From the NCBI GenBank assembly GCA_002197995.1, contig NGZR01000003.1, positions 2,232,001 through 2,296,000 on the forward strand: a stretch of 64,000 bases of DNA, written 5' to 3'. Origin of the DNA: Gaeumannomyces sp. JS-464. Taxonomy: Eukaryota > Ascomycota > Sordariomycetes > Magnaporthales > Magnaporthaceae. Position 1 is the first letter of the stretch, and every line of letters starts with the position of its first letter. Below, in pieces: positions 20,819 to 32,011 of this stretch. Below the pieces are notes generated by a model. It was given only the letters and a program-made list of their open reading frames with translations, ran no database searches and was not told where the DNA came from. The position numbers and the translations under genes were made by a program.

Positions 20819-21710
20819 TCAATATCCCTCGGCGCCGGGAGCCTTTTCATCCTTGCGCAGGCTGACGAGCAACTCGCGGAAGCGCTCCTTGCCGGAGCCG
20901 GCGGCGCCACCCTTGGAGCCCTTGCCGCTGACATCGACGATCTTGGAGATGCGCTCCCAGCTGGTGCCGCCCGACGTGGTGTCGTCGCGCGAGGCCAAGA
21001 ACTGCTCGGCATCCTTGCGTGTCGCCGCGATCGTCTTGTCCTTCTTCGTGTTATAGTTCTCATAAAAGTCGTCGATGTTCTGCTGCGCCTCCTTGATGGT
21101 CTCGGCCCGCTGCTGCGCAAACTGCTCGGCCCGCTTGGCGATCTGCGCGTCCCGTTTCTCCCGCCACTCCTTGGCCACCTCGGGCTCCTCCTCCTCCTCT
21201 GTGTACGCGCCGAAGCCGGAGTTGTAGCTGACCGACGGGCCCGTGATGGTGCCGCTCGCTCCCAGTCCCTAGTTTGGTTGAGCCAAATGTTAGGATTGAC
21301 AAACAGAGCCGCACCGAATGGCTTTCAAACCGTGTTTTCTCCGCCTGCCGATTCCAGTCTGTGGGCAACCTGGCATGCGTTGACGTACCTCGCCAGGGCT
21401 CGTTATGTCTGGGAACTGGCTTTCAAACTGAACGTCTCCCGAGCCACCACCGCCACCGAGGAGATCGTCGTCGTCATCGCCGCCATCCTCGACAGTCGCA
21501 AACTGGTTGGCGTCCTCGCCCAGGATTGCCTTCTCGCGCGCTAGAAAGTCACCGGCGGACGGGTCTTCTGACGAGGTCTTGATGTCGGTTTGAACTGAAA
21601 CTCAAAAGTTAGTCAGCCAGGGTGTCGACATGTTGTGCGGTGTTCGGAAAATAAAATGGGCGCCTACCGCCCGAGTCGAATTCGTCGATGCTGGGAAACC
21701 TATCCGCCAT
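20819..21710 (-). CDS. clc1: Clathrin light chain
   Basis: Regulatory subunit of the clathrin triskelion, bound to the heavy chain on Golgi and plasma-membrane coated vesicles. Exons are 21,710-21,668, 21,594-21,389 and 21,268-20,819, giving 232 residues in one continuous frame. Seen: an acidic N-terminus (MADRFPSIDEFDSG, then a run of Asp and LLGGGG); a Gly/Ser/Thr region followed by TEEEEEPE; and a long charged helix (VAKEWREKRDAQIAKRAEQF...) that is the expected heavy-chain-binding coiled coil. The C-terminus (SWERISKIVDVSGKG, then FRELLVSLRKDE) is the most conserved part in fungi. The donors are GTAGGC and GTACGT. The first intron is short (73 bp). Confidence 0.92.
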
Positions 21711-22868
21711 CTTGAGGCGTCTGGATGATGCAGATGGAAACCGGCGGGATTTTTATCCGTTGTGGTTGCGCAAAGCTCGAGGGCGATCCTGCCGAAGCTA
21801 CCGTCTCGTTTGGAAGCGCAAGCAAGGTACGGGCGGGCGTTGATGGTTGAGATTGAGGACTGAATAAGGCTATGGCAGCGCAGTTGTTTGCATGTGCAGC
21901 GCGAATCTGTTCATTCGACCACTCGAACAGTCAACCCAAGATGGAGCTGGCGCGCCGTAGAGGTACGTGCTCCGCCCGGAGTTGCCAAGGTGTTGTTCAG
22001 CTTGTGGACCTGAGTGAGCTGGGCCCACAGTTTATGCGATTAAACAGCAAGAACTCTGGCTGCAGTGGAGATTTTTGGAAGTGGCTGGTCGCCCAGCGGC
22101 TCATAAAGCCGGGGCGATTGGCTGGCGCTGCGACAGTCGCAGGCGCAATGGGGAGTGGCTCCGTCAGTGATTAGTCCTTCAAAAACCCACCGTGACCTGA
22201 TCAAGCCCAGCAATTCCCATCCCAAACACTCACCAGCCTCTCTCCAGACCCAGTCCATCCAGGGCGCGGCTGCGACTGTCTGGCCGTATTTCTCACGGGC
22301 ATCTCTGTTCTGGAGACCTTGTCCTCTTGACGCAGGGATTGAATATTATCGGCGACGGCGGGTGGAATCTCAATTGCGGATTTTGATGCACATAGATTGC
22401 AATCCTCGTCTGGAACACTGCCCAGCAACGCTGTTGCTGACCTGTAAAAACCCGTCCGGAGGCTTGCCCATCGTCTTCTGGAGGTGAACATCCAAGCCCA
22501 GAACCGCCTCACCCCAAACCGTGCTCAATGCAACTGGGTTTTTTTGCCTGAAGACAGCATTGGTCCTCGGAGCACCTGGCCCAGACGACGACATCTTGTG
22601 GTAAGGGACCAGAGTGTTTGTCCTGCCCTCGAACCAGAACCTCGCAGCTCGAACCGCCACTCACTACCTCTTGTACCCATACATTTCAAATCCTTTTCTA
22701 TCACCCATTATTACCCCAAGCCCACCTCGTCCAGACAGCAGTTTCCTCTGCACAGTTTACAGCACAACAGCTTCCGCGGCCCGCATAACCTGATCGCAGG
22801 TCCTTCACAGCAACTAAGGAGCTCTTCTTGTCTGGCCTCTGCTGCGGGTTGCCAGCCAGCCTGCAAAG
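21711..22868. promoter_or_regulatory. Divergent upstream region of clathrin light chain and RTT103
   Basis: About 1.16 kb between two start codons. No TATA box, RNA gene or repeat that I can support. Confidence 0.4.
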
Positions 22869-24775
22869 ATGGCCTACACCGACGATGCGGTTCTGGCCAA
22901 GCTCTCGGCCCTTAACGAGAGCCACGACAGCATCGCCACTGCGGCGCAATGGATCATGTTCCACCGGTGAGTATTCCTATTTCCTTGAGCAATCGGCCTC
23001 CGGTACCACGATTTAGACCACAAGAAAAAGGCATACATAGAACCAGCAATGTGGCTGCATCTGCAGGTACACAAGGCTAGCTTGGTTTTTCTTTGGTTTT
23101 TTTTTTTTTTTGCTGGCCAATTGTTGATTCTATTGATACCTTTATTTCTTTTGCCCCCGAAAATGCGTGCCTGCCAAGCGGCTTCTGGCTCGCTTTTTTC
23201 TACTTTGTTCAATTTGTCTGCACTTCGGGTTTCTACTCGATGGTGGCTGCCTGTCGTGCCTGTACTTGTGTCCGGATAGGACGACAGGTCGAGAATGTTT
23301 GATGCAGGGGATTCTGGAGCTTGCCTTGCTGACCATGTGTTTGTTGCTTCTTGGGCTGCCAGGCGCCATGCAGAGCGCACAGTACAGCTGTGGCTCAACA
23401 GACTAAAAGAGTCGCCATCTGCCAAACGGCTGAACCTCGTTTATCTGGCCAACGGTGAGCTCGCCTGCACTCCCCTCATCCCGTGACATGCGTCCTTCCC
23501 CAACCAGCCAGCAATGGACGGCCTTATGGGACTGCGCACCATGTCTTTTCTCTCATACGAGCTCCTGGTGTCGATGCTGATCTGCTCGTCCATCGCAGAG
23601 GTCACCCAGCAATCCAAGGCGCGGCATCGCGATGACTTCGTCCATGCCTTCTCGCCCGTCATGGCCGATGCCGCGGCAACCGCCTACAAGGGCGCCTCGG
23701 CAGACATCCAGAACAAACTTAGACGTGTTGTGGATGTCTGGAGGGATCGCAACATTTTTGAGCCCGCTATCCAGAGTGCTGTCGAGGCCCGACTTGAGGG
23801 TAAGCTACCTTGCGCTCGCTCCCACGCGTCTGTCATCCGTGAGCCTTGGCGCCTCGACTATCGCTCTAACAAACCATTTACATCGCGACAGAGCTCGACA
23901 AAGCTAGAGGCGCTTCTAGGGCTGGCACCATCGGCGGAGTATCATCAGCCCTGAGCGGCTCAGGAGGCACTCTGCCAGCTGAGCTCAGCGGCCTCCTCGC
24001 ACCCCACCAAAGCGTGTCTAAGCAGCTGCTTCCAACAAAATCCGCCGTCAGCTCTGCCAACCAGGAGTACGAGAAGCTCACCAACCCGGCGAATCCCGTG
24101 CCATCTGCGCCCGTCTACGCTGCCCGTCTCAACGGCCTGCTCAAGACCCTCGCTACTGCCGAGGGAGCGGTGGCCGAGTGCGTGAAAGCCCGCAAGGAGC
24201 TGATCGGTGCGCTCGAGAGCATCCTCATTTCTAACAAAGAGGCGCTCGAGGCGGATGAGGCGCAGCTGGCTGAGCTGTCGGCGCGCAAGCAGAGCATCGA
24301 TACTAAGAAGAACGACGTTGAGCTTGCCATTATGTCAGGTCTCAGCGCGCACGATGACGGCTCACGCCCAGATGGGGCGGGTCCAGACAGCTCCGACGCG
24401 GGGCTTGCGAGGCCCAAAATCGAGGCCCTCACGCCACCTCCCGGCGGCGAGGCCGACGAGGACTTTGGCGTCAGCGGCGCGCAGTTCGCCCCGCCGGCGG
24501 TAAAGCAGCCTGAGGAGGCGGGGTCTGCCGCCCACGTCTCCCCACGCCAGTCGCCCATCGTGCCCCAGCACACGACGCCGTTCCAGCCCTCGTCAGCTCC
24601 CGGAATCGAGATACTCTCGAATTTGGCGTCGCAATACCAGGCCATGCCCACCAACGGATCTTCCAACAAGAGACGCCGCGTCGAGTCGGGCGAAGACTTC
24701 CCTGACCTGGGCAATGACGACGGCATAGACGCAGACGTCAAGGAGATGCTTCGCAAGGATTCGATCAGCTCTTGA
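22869..24775 (+). CDS. rtt103: RTT103-like CTD-interacting protein of RNA polymerase II
   Basis: A nuclear protein that binds the phosphorylated C-terminal domain of RNA polymerase II and acts in transcription termination. Exons are 22,869-22,966, 23,363-23,454, 23,599-23,799 and 23,892-24,775, encoding 424 residues with all phases matching. The N-terminal CID domain (about residues 1-130) starts MAYTDDAVLAKLSALNESHD and contains TVQLWLNRL, LVYLANEVTQQS and RVVDVWRDRNIFE, the standard CID/RPR signature. A helical coiled region (about 200-280) and a Pro/Ser-rich tail follow, with a basic cluster SNKRRRVESGEDFP near the end. The first intron is long for this genome (396 bp). The alternative, SCAF4/Nrd1, is less likely because no RNA-recognition motif is present. 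Confidence 0.88.
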
Positions 24776-25722
24776 TTTCCACAGTCCGTCTTCGTGTCCC
24801 CCTTATTTTATTCCTCTTCTTTTCTTCTCCTTCTCTCTTCCGCTTTTCTCTTCTTTTGGGGTGGGATCTCGCCCTACCCCCTCTCCCCGTACGCTTGCTT
24901 GCATCAGACTGTTCGGCAAAGGAGTATTTTCTTTTTCGGCTGATGAAATCTCATCCATGAGGTCACTTCAAGGCGGGAGGTGGCAATCTAGATGTATATA
25001 CTCACATCACTGTGTTAGTACGAGGTAATCGGGGCCTGTCGTTTACGAATATCGATTGTCGAGAGCATGGACAGGGGACGTCACCGGGCCAAGTTAGCAG
25101 TCGTTGGGCCGCTTGTCTGTTAGTCTCATTAACGAGCGAACAGCTGCCAGGCAGTTCAGCGACAATGCGGAATTCATGTTATATGTGCTTCCTGGATGGC
25201 GGACGAAGGATATGATGGGTGGAGGGGAGCGAGGAAGAAGAGGTTATGTTTGAAATGCACAGCTTTTTGGTCAGTGTTAGGTTTTATGGCTCCGGGACTT
25301 GGTGACTGACTGTCTTGTTTGTCACGCGGACGCTTCAATGAATGCACTTGAATTTGCCCAGCTTGTTTTGATGCTTCATCACATAATATGTGCCCTGCCA
25401 TCCTCGCGATCTCGCCTGCTCGCTTCCGTTTTCTTGGGATCTTATTTGCCTCTTTCAGCTAGCTCCTTTGCCGGGGACTGACGGGGAAGGAGGTGTGGGT
25501 GGGGTTGCAAGGTCGTCATCAGTCAATTCCCGCGCCTGGCTTCGGAATTAAATGGATGGAATCTTTGACAGCTTTGACCCCAAAAATTCAACCGCCTCTC
25601 AATCCGCCGACGCGCGCCTCGATACCCTCGCTGCGGCCATGAATCGAACAATCCCTCGGCATCTCCAGTGCTTAAGGAGCTCCTGGCAGAGCCGTATTCT
25701 CCCTCCCCAAAAACCCTCCGTC
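24776..25722. other. Intergenic, RTT103 3' end and MDL1 promoter
   Basis: About 950 bases. A C/T-rich stretch (24,795-24,860) follows the RTT103 stop. No gene is supported. Confidence 0.45.
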
Positions 25723-28281
25723 ATGGTTTCGGGAGCGGTGCGCCGCGCCGTGCTGCTCCCGCGCCGTGCCGGTGCCGGCTGTGGCTCAGCTCAATTGCGC
25801 CCTCCGAAGATACCCCCGCGGGGCCCGACCTCTGACGCACATGCCCGTGCGAGAGGCGACTTTTCCAAGAGCTTGACGGCCGCCTCCCATCCGCCGCCTC
25901 CGCGAGCACTAGCATTCGTGAATGCGCCCTCGATAACGGGGGCTCTCTTCAGACACCCTCCCGCAAATGCCTCGACGGCCTTTGTCGGGCTGGGACGCCG
26001 CGGGCGCCCCGGCGGGCATCCTGAGGGGATTCTGCACGGGCCCGACACTACACAGGCAGGCGGACGCAGATGTGTCTGCCAAGGGGCAGGCCGCAGCGCC
26101 CGCGCAGTCCGGCACCGCGTCCAAGGCTGTCGCTGTTAGGAACGGACAAAGCGATGCGGTGGCGAAGAAGCCGGCAGACCCGGAACCCGACTCGGACGAG
26201 AACCCGGGGCAGCTCGAGTTCGCCAAGAGCGAGAAGGCGCTCAAGGCGTCCCAGGTCAACATGCGAGCGCGGCTGTCCAAGGAGGGCAAGGGCGGCCAGC
26301 CCACCAGGGCCGGCTGGGCCGAGATCTGGAGGCTGCTCAAGATCGCGCGGCCCGAGGTCAAGTGGCTAGGCGTGGCCTTTGTCTTCCTGCTCATCTCGTC
26401 AGGCGTCACCATGTCGATCCCCTTCTCGGTCGGCCGCATCCTGGACCTCGCGACGCAGGGCAGCGTCGAGGACACGCGCATCTTTGGCCTGACGCTGACG
26501 CAGTTCTTTGTGGGCTTTGCTACGTTCCTGACGGTCGGCGCGCCGTGGCCAACTTTGGCCGCATCATCCTGCTCCGCATCGTGGGCGAGCGCGTGGTGGC
26601 GCGCCTGCGGTCGCAGCTGTACCGCCGCACCTACACGCAGGACGCCGAGTTCTTCGACGCGAACCGCGTCGGCGACCTCATCTCACGCCTCAGCTCCGAT
26701 AGCGTCATTGTCGGCAAGAGCATCACCCAGAACCTGTCGGACGGCATGCGCTCGCTCGTCAGCGGCTGCGCCGGCGGCATGGCCATGCTCTGGCTGAGCC
26801 CCAAGCTGACGTCGATCCTGCTGCTCATGTTCCCGCCTATCGCCATTGGCGCCTTCATCTACGGCCGCGCCATCCGCAACATCAGCCGCCAGATCCAGCG
26901 CAACCTGGGCACCCTGACCAAGATCGCGGAGGAGCGGCTGGGCAACATCAAGACGAGCCAGGCCTTTGCTGGCGAGATCCAGGAGGTGCACCGGTACAAC
27001 GCGCAGATCAAGAAGATCTTTGCGCTTGGCCGGCGCGAGTCCCTCGTGGCCGCCACCTTCTACGGCTCCACGGGCTGGGCCGGGAATATGACCATCCTCG
27101 CCATGCTCGTTGTGGGTGGCAACCTGGTGCGGTCCGGCGCCATGTCCCTCGGAGACCTCACGTCGTTCATGATGTACACGGCCTTTGCTGGATCCAGTTT
27201 ATTCGGTGTTTCCGGCTTCTACAGTGAACTAATGTGAGTCTTCTTTCTCGATGTCTGGTCCCACATTCCGAACTCAATCTAACACCACATCACCACATAG
27301 GAAGGGCGTCGGCGCGGCCAGCCGGCTATTTGAGCTTCAGGATCGAGAGCCGGCGATTCCATCCACGGTGGGAATCAAAGTAAAGTCGGCGCAGGGTCCA
27401 ATCAAGTTCACCAACGTGAGCTTTGCGTATCCGACGCGCCCCGCCGTCAACATCTTCAACGGGCTGGACTTTGAAATACCGTCCGGCAGCAACGTGTGCG
27501 TGGTCGGCCCGTCGGGCGGCGGCAAGTCGACGGTGGCCGGACTTCTTCTGCGGTTCTACAACCCGACGTCGGGGTCCATCACGATCAACGCGTGGACATC
27601 TCCAAGATGAACGTCAAGTCGCTCCGGCGGCGGATCGGCATGGTGGCGCAAGAGCCGGTGCTGTTCTCGGGCACGATTGCAGAGAACATCGCGTACGGGC
27701 GGCCCGAGGCGACGCGGGCCGAGATCGTGGCTGCAGCGCAAAAGGCCAACTGCGGCTTCATTGGCGACTTCCCCGACGGACTGGAGACGCAGGTCGGGGC
27801 GCGCGGGGCGCAGCTGTCGGGTGGCCAGAAACAGCGCATCGCCATCGCGCGGGCGCTGCTCAAGGACCCGGACATCCTGATCCTGGACGAGGCGACGTCG
27901 GCCCTAGACGCCGAGTCGGAGACGCTGGTCAACTCGGCGCTGGCGCAGCTGCTGCAGGGCCGCAACACGACCATCTCGATCGCGCACCGGCTGTCGACCA
28001 TCAAGCGGTCGGACCGCATCATCGTGCTTTCGACCGAGGGCAAGGTGGCCGAGATTGGCAGCTACGCCGAGCTCAGCGCCAACAAGGAGAGCGCCTTCAG
28101 CAGGCTCATGGAGTGGCAGATGAGTGGCGGCGACATCATCGAGACCAGGGCGCCCCGGAGCAACGGTCACATCACCGAGGCCGAGGAGATTTCGGAGGAC
28201 CTCGAGGCCGAGGATGACGACGCGGCCGAGGAGCAGGAAGAGTCGAACAATAACAAGCGCAAGAACAAGAACAAGGATTGA
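25723..28281 (+). CDS. mdl1: Mitochondrial ABC half-transporter, MDL1/ABCB10-like; three frame breaks
   Basis: An inner-membrane half-transporter that dimerises and, in yeast, exports peptides from the matrix. The ATG at 25,723 opens an Arg-rich presequence ([17 protein letters not shown]). The membrane domain starts about 26,300 ([31 protein letters not shown]). After a 67-bp intron (27,234-27,300) comes the nucleotide-binding domain: Walker [11 protein letters not shown]-loop [13 protein letters not shown], signature LSGGQKQR, Walker [13 protein letters not shown] and H-loop SIAHRLS. The tail is acidic with an Asn/Lys-rich end. Frame breaks lie in the presequence region (about 25,965-26,060), at about 26,545 (expected ANFGRI context) and at 27,588-27,592 (expected NGVDISKMN). 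Correcting one base at each gives 830 residues. Every catalytic motif is intact, which argues for sequence errors. Confidence 0.88.
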
Positions 28282-29392
28282 TGTGACGGAAGGCGCATTG
28301 GGAAAACGAAAGGAAAAGAAAAAAAAAGGGGGAAATCTCCGTCGACTTTTCTTTTTTGTCCAAGCAGGGGGGAAGGTCTCTACCAGCAATGATTGGCATT
28401 CCCTCGAATGGGGAAAGTGATAATGATGTACTCATACAAACATATCCATGTCTGTTGACTGCTGTAACTAGAGTTACTAGATAGAGGTGGTCCCTTCTGC
28501 CTCGGCTACTGGGGCTGCGTGTGGGCTGTAGGTGGCCCGATACAAACGAGGGCACTCTCCACTCACGGCTCGGTGGCCACGACGATGGGTGTTGGAAAGG
28601 ATGTATACGTAAGTGGAGGCTTGATGAAGACTAGCAGGGGGGTAAAGTTGCACTCTCGACGGCTGTCGGCCGGTTGTTGGCTACCTAGTTGTCGATCCAC
28701 CCAAGCGCTTGGGGTAAGATCCAGACCAGAGGAGTTTCTTCGAGCGTGACCAACGATTGCTTTCCCCTCATCCCCAGCAACATCGTTTTATTGCAGACGA
28801 TCTTGGGATGTGGGATAGACGCTTAGAGATGGTGTCCCACTTCCCTAACGCAAGGGGCAAACCCAATAGCCACTCCAGCACAGATCGGGACTTGAAGGCT
28901 GCCGTCAAAAACTCTAACAGCCACCGCGCATGCGGTTCATCCCCTCTTTCTCCCTCGCGTTCGGAACGCCGATCCGGTCGGGTCGGGGGTTGCATGCGAG
29001 TGGGAGGGGTGCAACAGAGGTGCAGCTTGGCAGCGAACCCGCCAGGCCCGGGGTTGCCCAATCGGGAACGGGCTAAATGGTGCCCGGGAGAGTGTGGGAG
29101 AGTTGGGAAAGAAAAAAAAAATCAAAAGGGAAAATGGATGTTTGAGCCCGCACCATCTCGCCGTCCGATCCCATGAAGTGCGGTTGTGTGCCCTGGGCTT
29201 AGTTCCCACGTGTAGATGGCGCCATGTATTTACGTAGGCCAATTGACAAGTAGAAACGCTGCATTTTGAATGCTGTCGGTGGTGCCATCATGTGCGAGCT
29301 GCATTTTTTTTTCCGTCTCTCTCTCTCTCTCCCTCTCCTCTCTTTCGCTCCGTGTTGGCGGGCCTCTGTCATTTTTCCAGGGCGCGCCCAAC
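28282..29392. other. Intergenic, MDL1 3' end and distal HOM3 upstream
   Basis: About 1.1 kb without a supported gene. It contains a short CT microsatellite at about 29,318-29,336. Confidence 0.45.
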
Positions 29393-29400
29393 TGAGTCAT
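29393..29400 (+). promoter_or_regulatory. GCN4/CPC1-type site upstream of HOM3
   Basis: The sequence tgagtcat is a perfect match to the binding site of the bZIP regulator of general amino-acid control. It lies 466 bp before the HOM3 ATG. A half-related site (tgactgagtc) is at about 29,504-29,513. HOM3 is a classical target in yeast. Confidence 0.5.
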
Positions 29401-29858
29401 TCCTGGGATTCGATCCATGATCGGCTCCACGTTCAAGCATCCCATTGAAGGCCGGAGCGGGACTTTTTTTTTTCGCTGCAATTAATTACCTCATCCCGTC
29501 TTGTATGACTGAGTCTGGCTGATGGAATGTCCTTCTTTCTTGTTGTCTCACACGTCTTTTGAGATTGCCTCGTGTTTCTCTGCTATACCCAGCCCCTGAG
29601 GAACCGCCTGTCGTTCTGCACAGAGAAGCAACAGAGACAGCCCTTTGCAATTACGCCGCCCTGCATCATTCCTATTTGTTAGTATACTTGGCCCCTCCGG
29701 CCCACCAACACCGGCGCAGCCCAAGCTCTGATATCGCGACAAAGAAAAATACAGCCAAAGTCAACAACAGCAGAAAAAAACATAACTATCAACCCGGCCC
29801 CTACAGAAGCCTAATTGCTCGTCCAACGTGCCCATCCTGCCGCGCGCGCAGCAGAATT

Positions 29859-31643
29859 ATGACCAAGGCCCTCCTCAAGAACAGCGGCGAGAGCGGCTGG
29901 GTGGTGCAAAAGTTTGGCGGCACCAGCGTTGGAAAGTTCCCCGACAAGATCGCCGACGACATCGTGCGCCCGTACCTAAAGTCCAACAACAAGCTTGTGG
30001 TCGTCTGCTCTGCTAGGAGCTCGGGCAAGAAGGCCACAGGTACCACCAGCAGGTGCGTGTTTTTGTCGTTTTTCCTTCTTTCCGTCAGGCATAACACTCT
30101 CCGGCTGACGCTCCTCGCCAGGCTATTAGAGGTCTTTAGGAGACTCAAGGCGCTCGAGCCCAGCCCCGAACTGGTCCAGAGCGAGCTCATAGACGAGGCC
30201 AAGAGGATCATCCAGGACATATGCGACGACCATGTCGCCGCCGCAGAAACGGTTGTGCAGGACCTGGACTTGAGGGCGGCGCTCTGCAAGGAGATCCGGG
30301 ACGAGTGCAGCGAGCTGGCCGAGTACATTGTGGTCGCCAAGCGCTTCCACCTCGAGGTTAACGGGAGGTCAAAAGACAGGGTAGCGAGCTTTGGCGAGAA
30401 GCTGAGCTGCAGGTTCATGGCCTGTGTGCTGAGAGACAGGGTACGTGCCACCTACGCACATACACACAGACCTCCCCCCTGTCCTATCGGCATTGGCGGG
30501 CTGCTAGCTGACCGCGGATGGGCGGGACCGACTTTGTGCAGAATGTCGACGCCGAATACGTCGATCTCTCCGACATGCTCAACTGCGACGGAACCAAAAG
30601 ACTAGACGCCGCCTTTTACAGGGAGGCGGCGGCGGCACTACGCAGCAAGATCCTAGCCTGTGGCGACCGAGTGCCCGTGGTGACGGGCTTCTTCGGCAAC
30701 GTGCCCGGCAGCCTGCTGGACGGCGACATCGGGCGCGGCTACACGGACCTGTGCGCCGCGCTGGCCGCCGTCGGCCTGGCGGCCGGCGAGCTGCAGGTGT
30801 GGAAGGAGGTGGACGGCATCTTCACGGCCGACCCGTCAAAGGTCCCCACGGCCCGCCTCATCAGCTCCATCACGCCGTCCGAGGCGGCCGAGCTGACCTT
30901 CTACGGCTCCGAGGTCATCCACCACCTGACCATGGACCAGGTCGTGCGCGCGGACCCGCCCATCCCGATCCGCATCAAGAACGTCAAGAACCCGCGCGGC
31001 GAGGGCACCATCGTCGTCCCGGACCCGGTCTTCGCCCCGGGCCAGCAGCTGCGGCGGTCGCGGCCCTCCGAAGTGGCGCTGGCCCGCCGCACCCCGCAGC
31101 GGCCCACGGCCGTCACCATCAAGGACAACATCTCGGTCATCAACGTGCACTCCAACAAGCGCTCCATCGCCCACGGCTTCTTCGCCCGCGTCTTCTCCAT
31201 CCTGGACCAGAACCAGGTCTCGGTCGACCTCATCTCCACGTCCGAGGTGCACGTCTCCATGGCCATCCACGCCGCCAGGGACGAGGCCGGCAACTTCGGC
31301 CAGGCCCGCGCCCAGCTCGGCGAGTGCGGCGACGTCAGCGTCCTGCACGACATGGCCATCCTGAGCCTCGTGGGCGCCGACATGAAGAACATGCGCGGCA
31401 TCGCCGGGAACATGTTCTCCACGCTGGGCGAGCACAACGTCAACATTGAGATGATCTCACAGGGTGAGTCGAGTTCCCCGTCCTGTCATGTCGCTTGCGC
31501 AGTTACCGGAAACCCCCCTGTGACTAACATGTGGGCGGAAAACAGGGGCGAGTGAAATAAATATCTCGTGCGTCATCGACGCCCGGGAAGCCACCCGGGC
31601 CATGAACATACTGCATACAAATCTCTTCACCTTTCTAGAATAG
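29859..31643 (+). CDS. hom3: Aspartate kinase
   Basis: It phosphorylates L-aspartate, the first step towards threonine, methionine and isoleucine. Exons are 29,859-30,052, 30,122-30,440, 30,542-31,463 and 31,546-31,643, encoding 510 residues in one frame. Seen: the kinase signature near the N-terminus (VVQKFGGTSVGKF), a catalytic helix (SFGEKLSCRFMA), TGFFGNVPG with IGRGYTDLCAA, and the nucleotide-site segment KEVDGIFTADP. The C-terminal half carries two ACT domains (from TIKDNISVINVHSN, and MAILSLVGADMKNMRGIAG with NIEMISQGASEINISCVI). ACT domains normally confer feedback inhibition, by threonine in fungi. The last exon ends MNILHTNLFTFLE. The length matches yeast HOM3 (527 residues). Alternative ATGs lie inside conserved sequence, so this start is preferred. 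Confidence 0.95.
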
Positions 31644-32011
31644 ACGGACTGCGCATGTGGGCAAGGTACACAAAATATAGAGGCTGTGTGAGGCGAATGT
31701 CGGCTTAATTTCGTGGCGTCGGGGGGATATCTGCTTGTCAGGAATACTATCAATAGCGGTTCGTATTTCAGCAGCCGTAACTGGGATATTGTACTTGTGG
31801 GGTGAGGAAGAGCAGGCACTTCAGCGTTGGCTTCGCTATGGGGTGGCATCTATGATCTCCAAATTGGGCTGTGAGAATACATGGTAAAACCAAGGGAAGA
31901 AAAATCACACGCGCCCGTCTAAATGCTTGTTTGTGGCACACTAAACTCCATCGCCAAAAGATGCTAGCCCATTCATAAAAAGAACAAGGAAAAAGAGCCA
32001 TGACAACAAGG
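31644..32011. other. Intergenic between convergent HOM3 and ORC2
   Basis: 368 bases of shared 3' region; no supported feature. Confidence 0.5.

Noticed and set aside
30836..31446. Long minus-strand frames opposite HOM3
   Set aside because: Antisense shadows of the aspartate kinase coding region.
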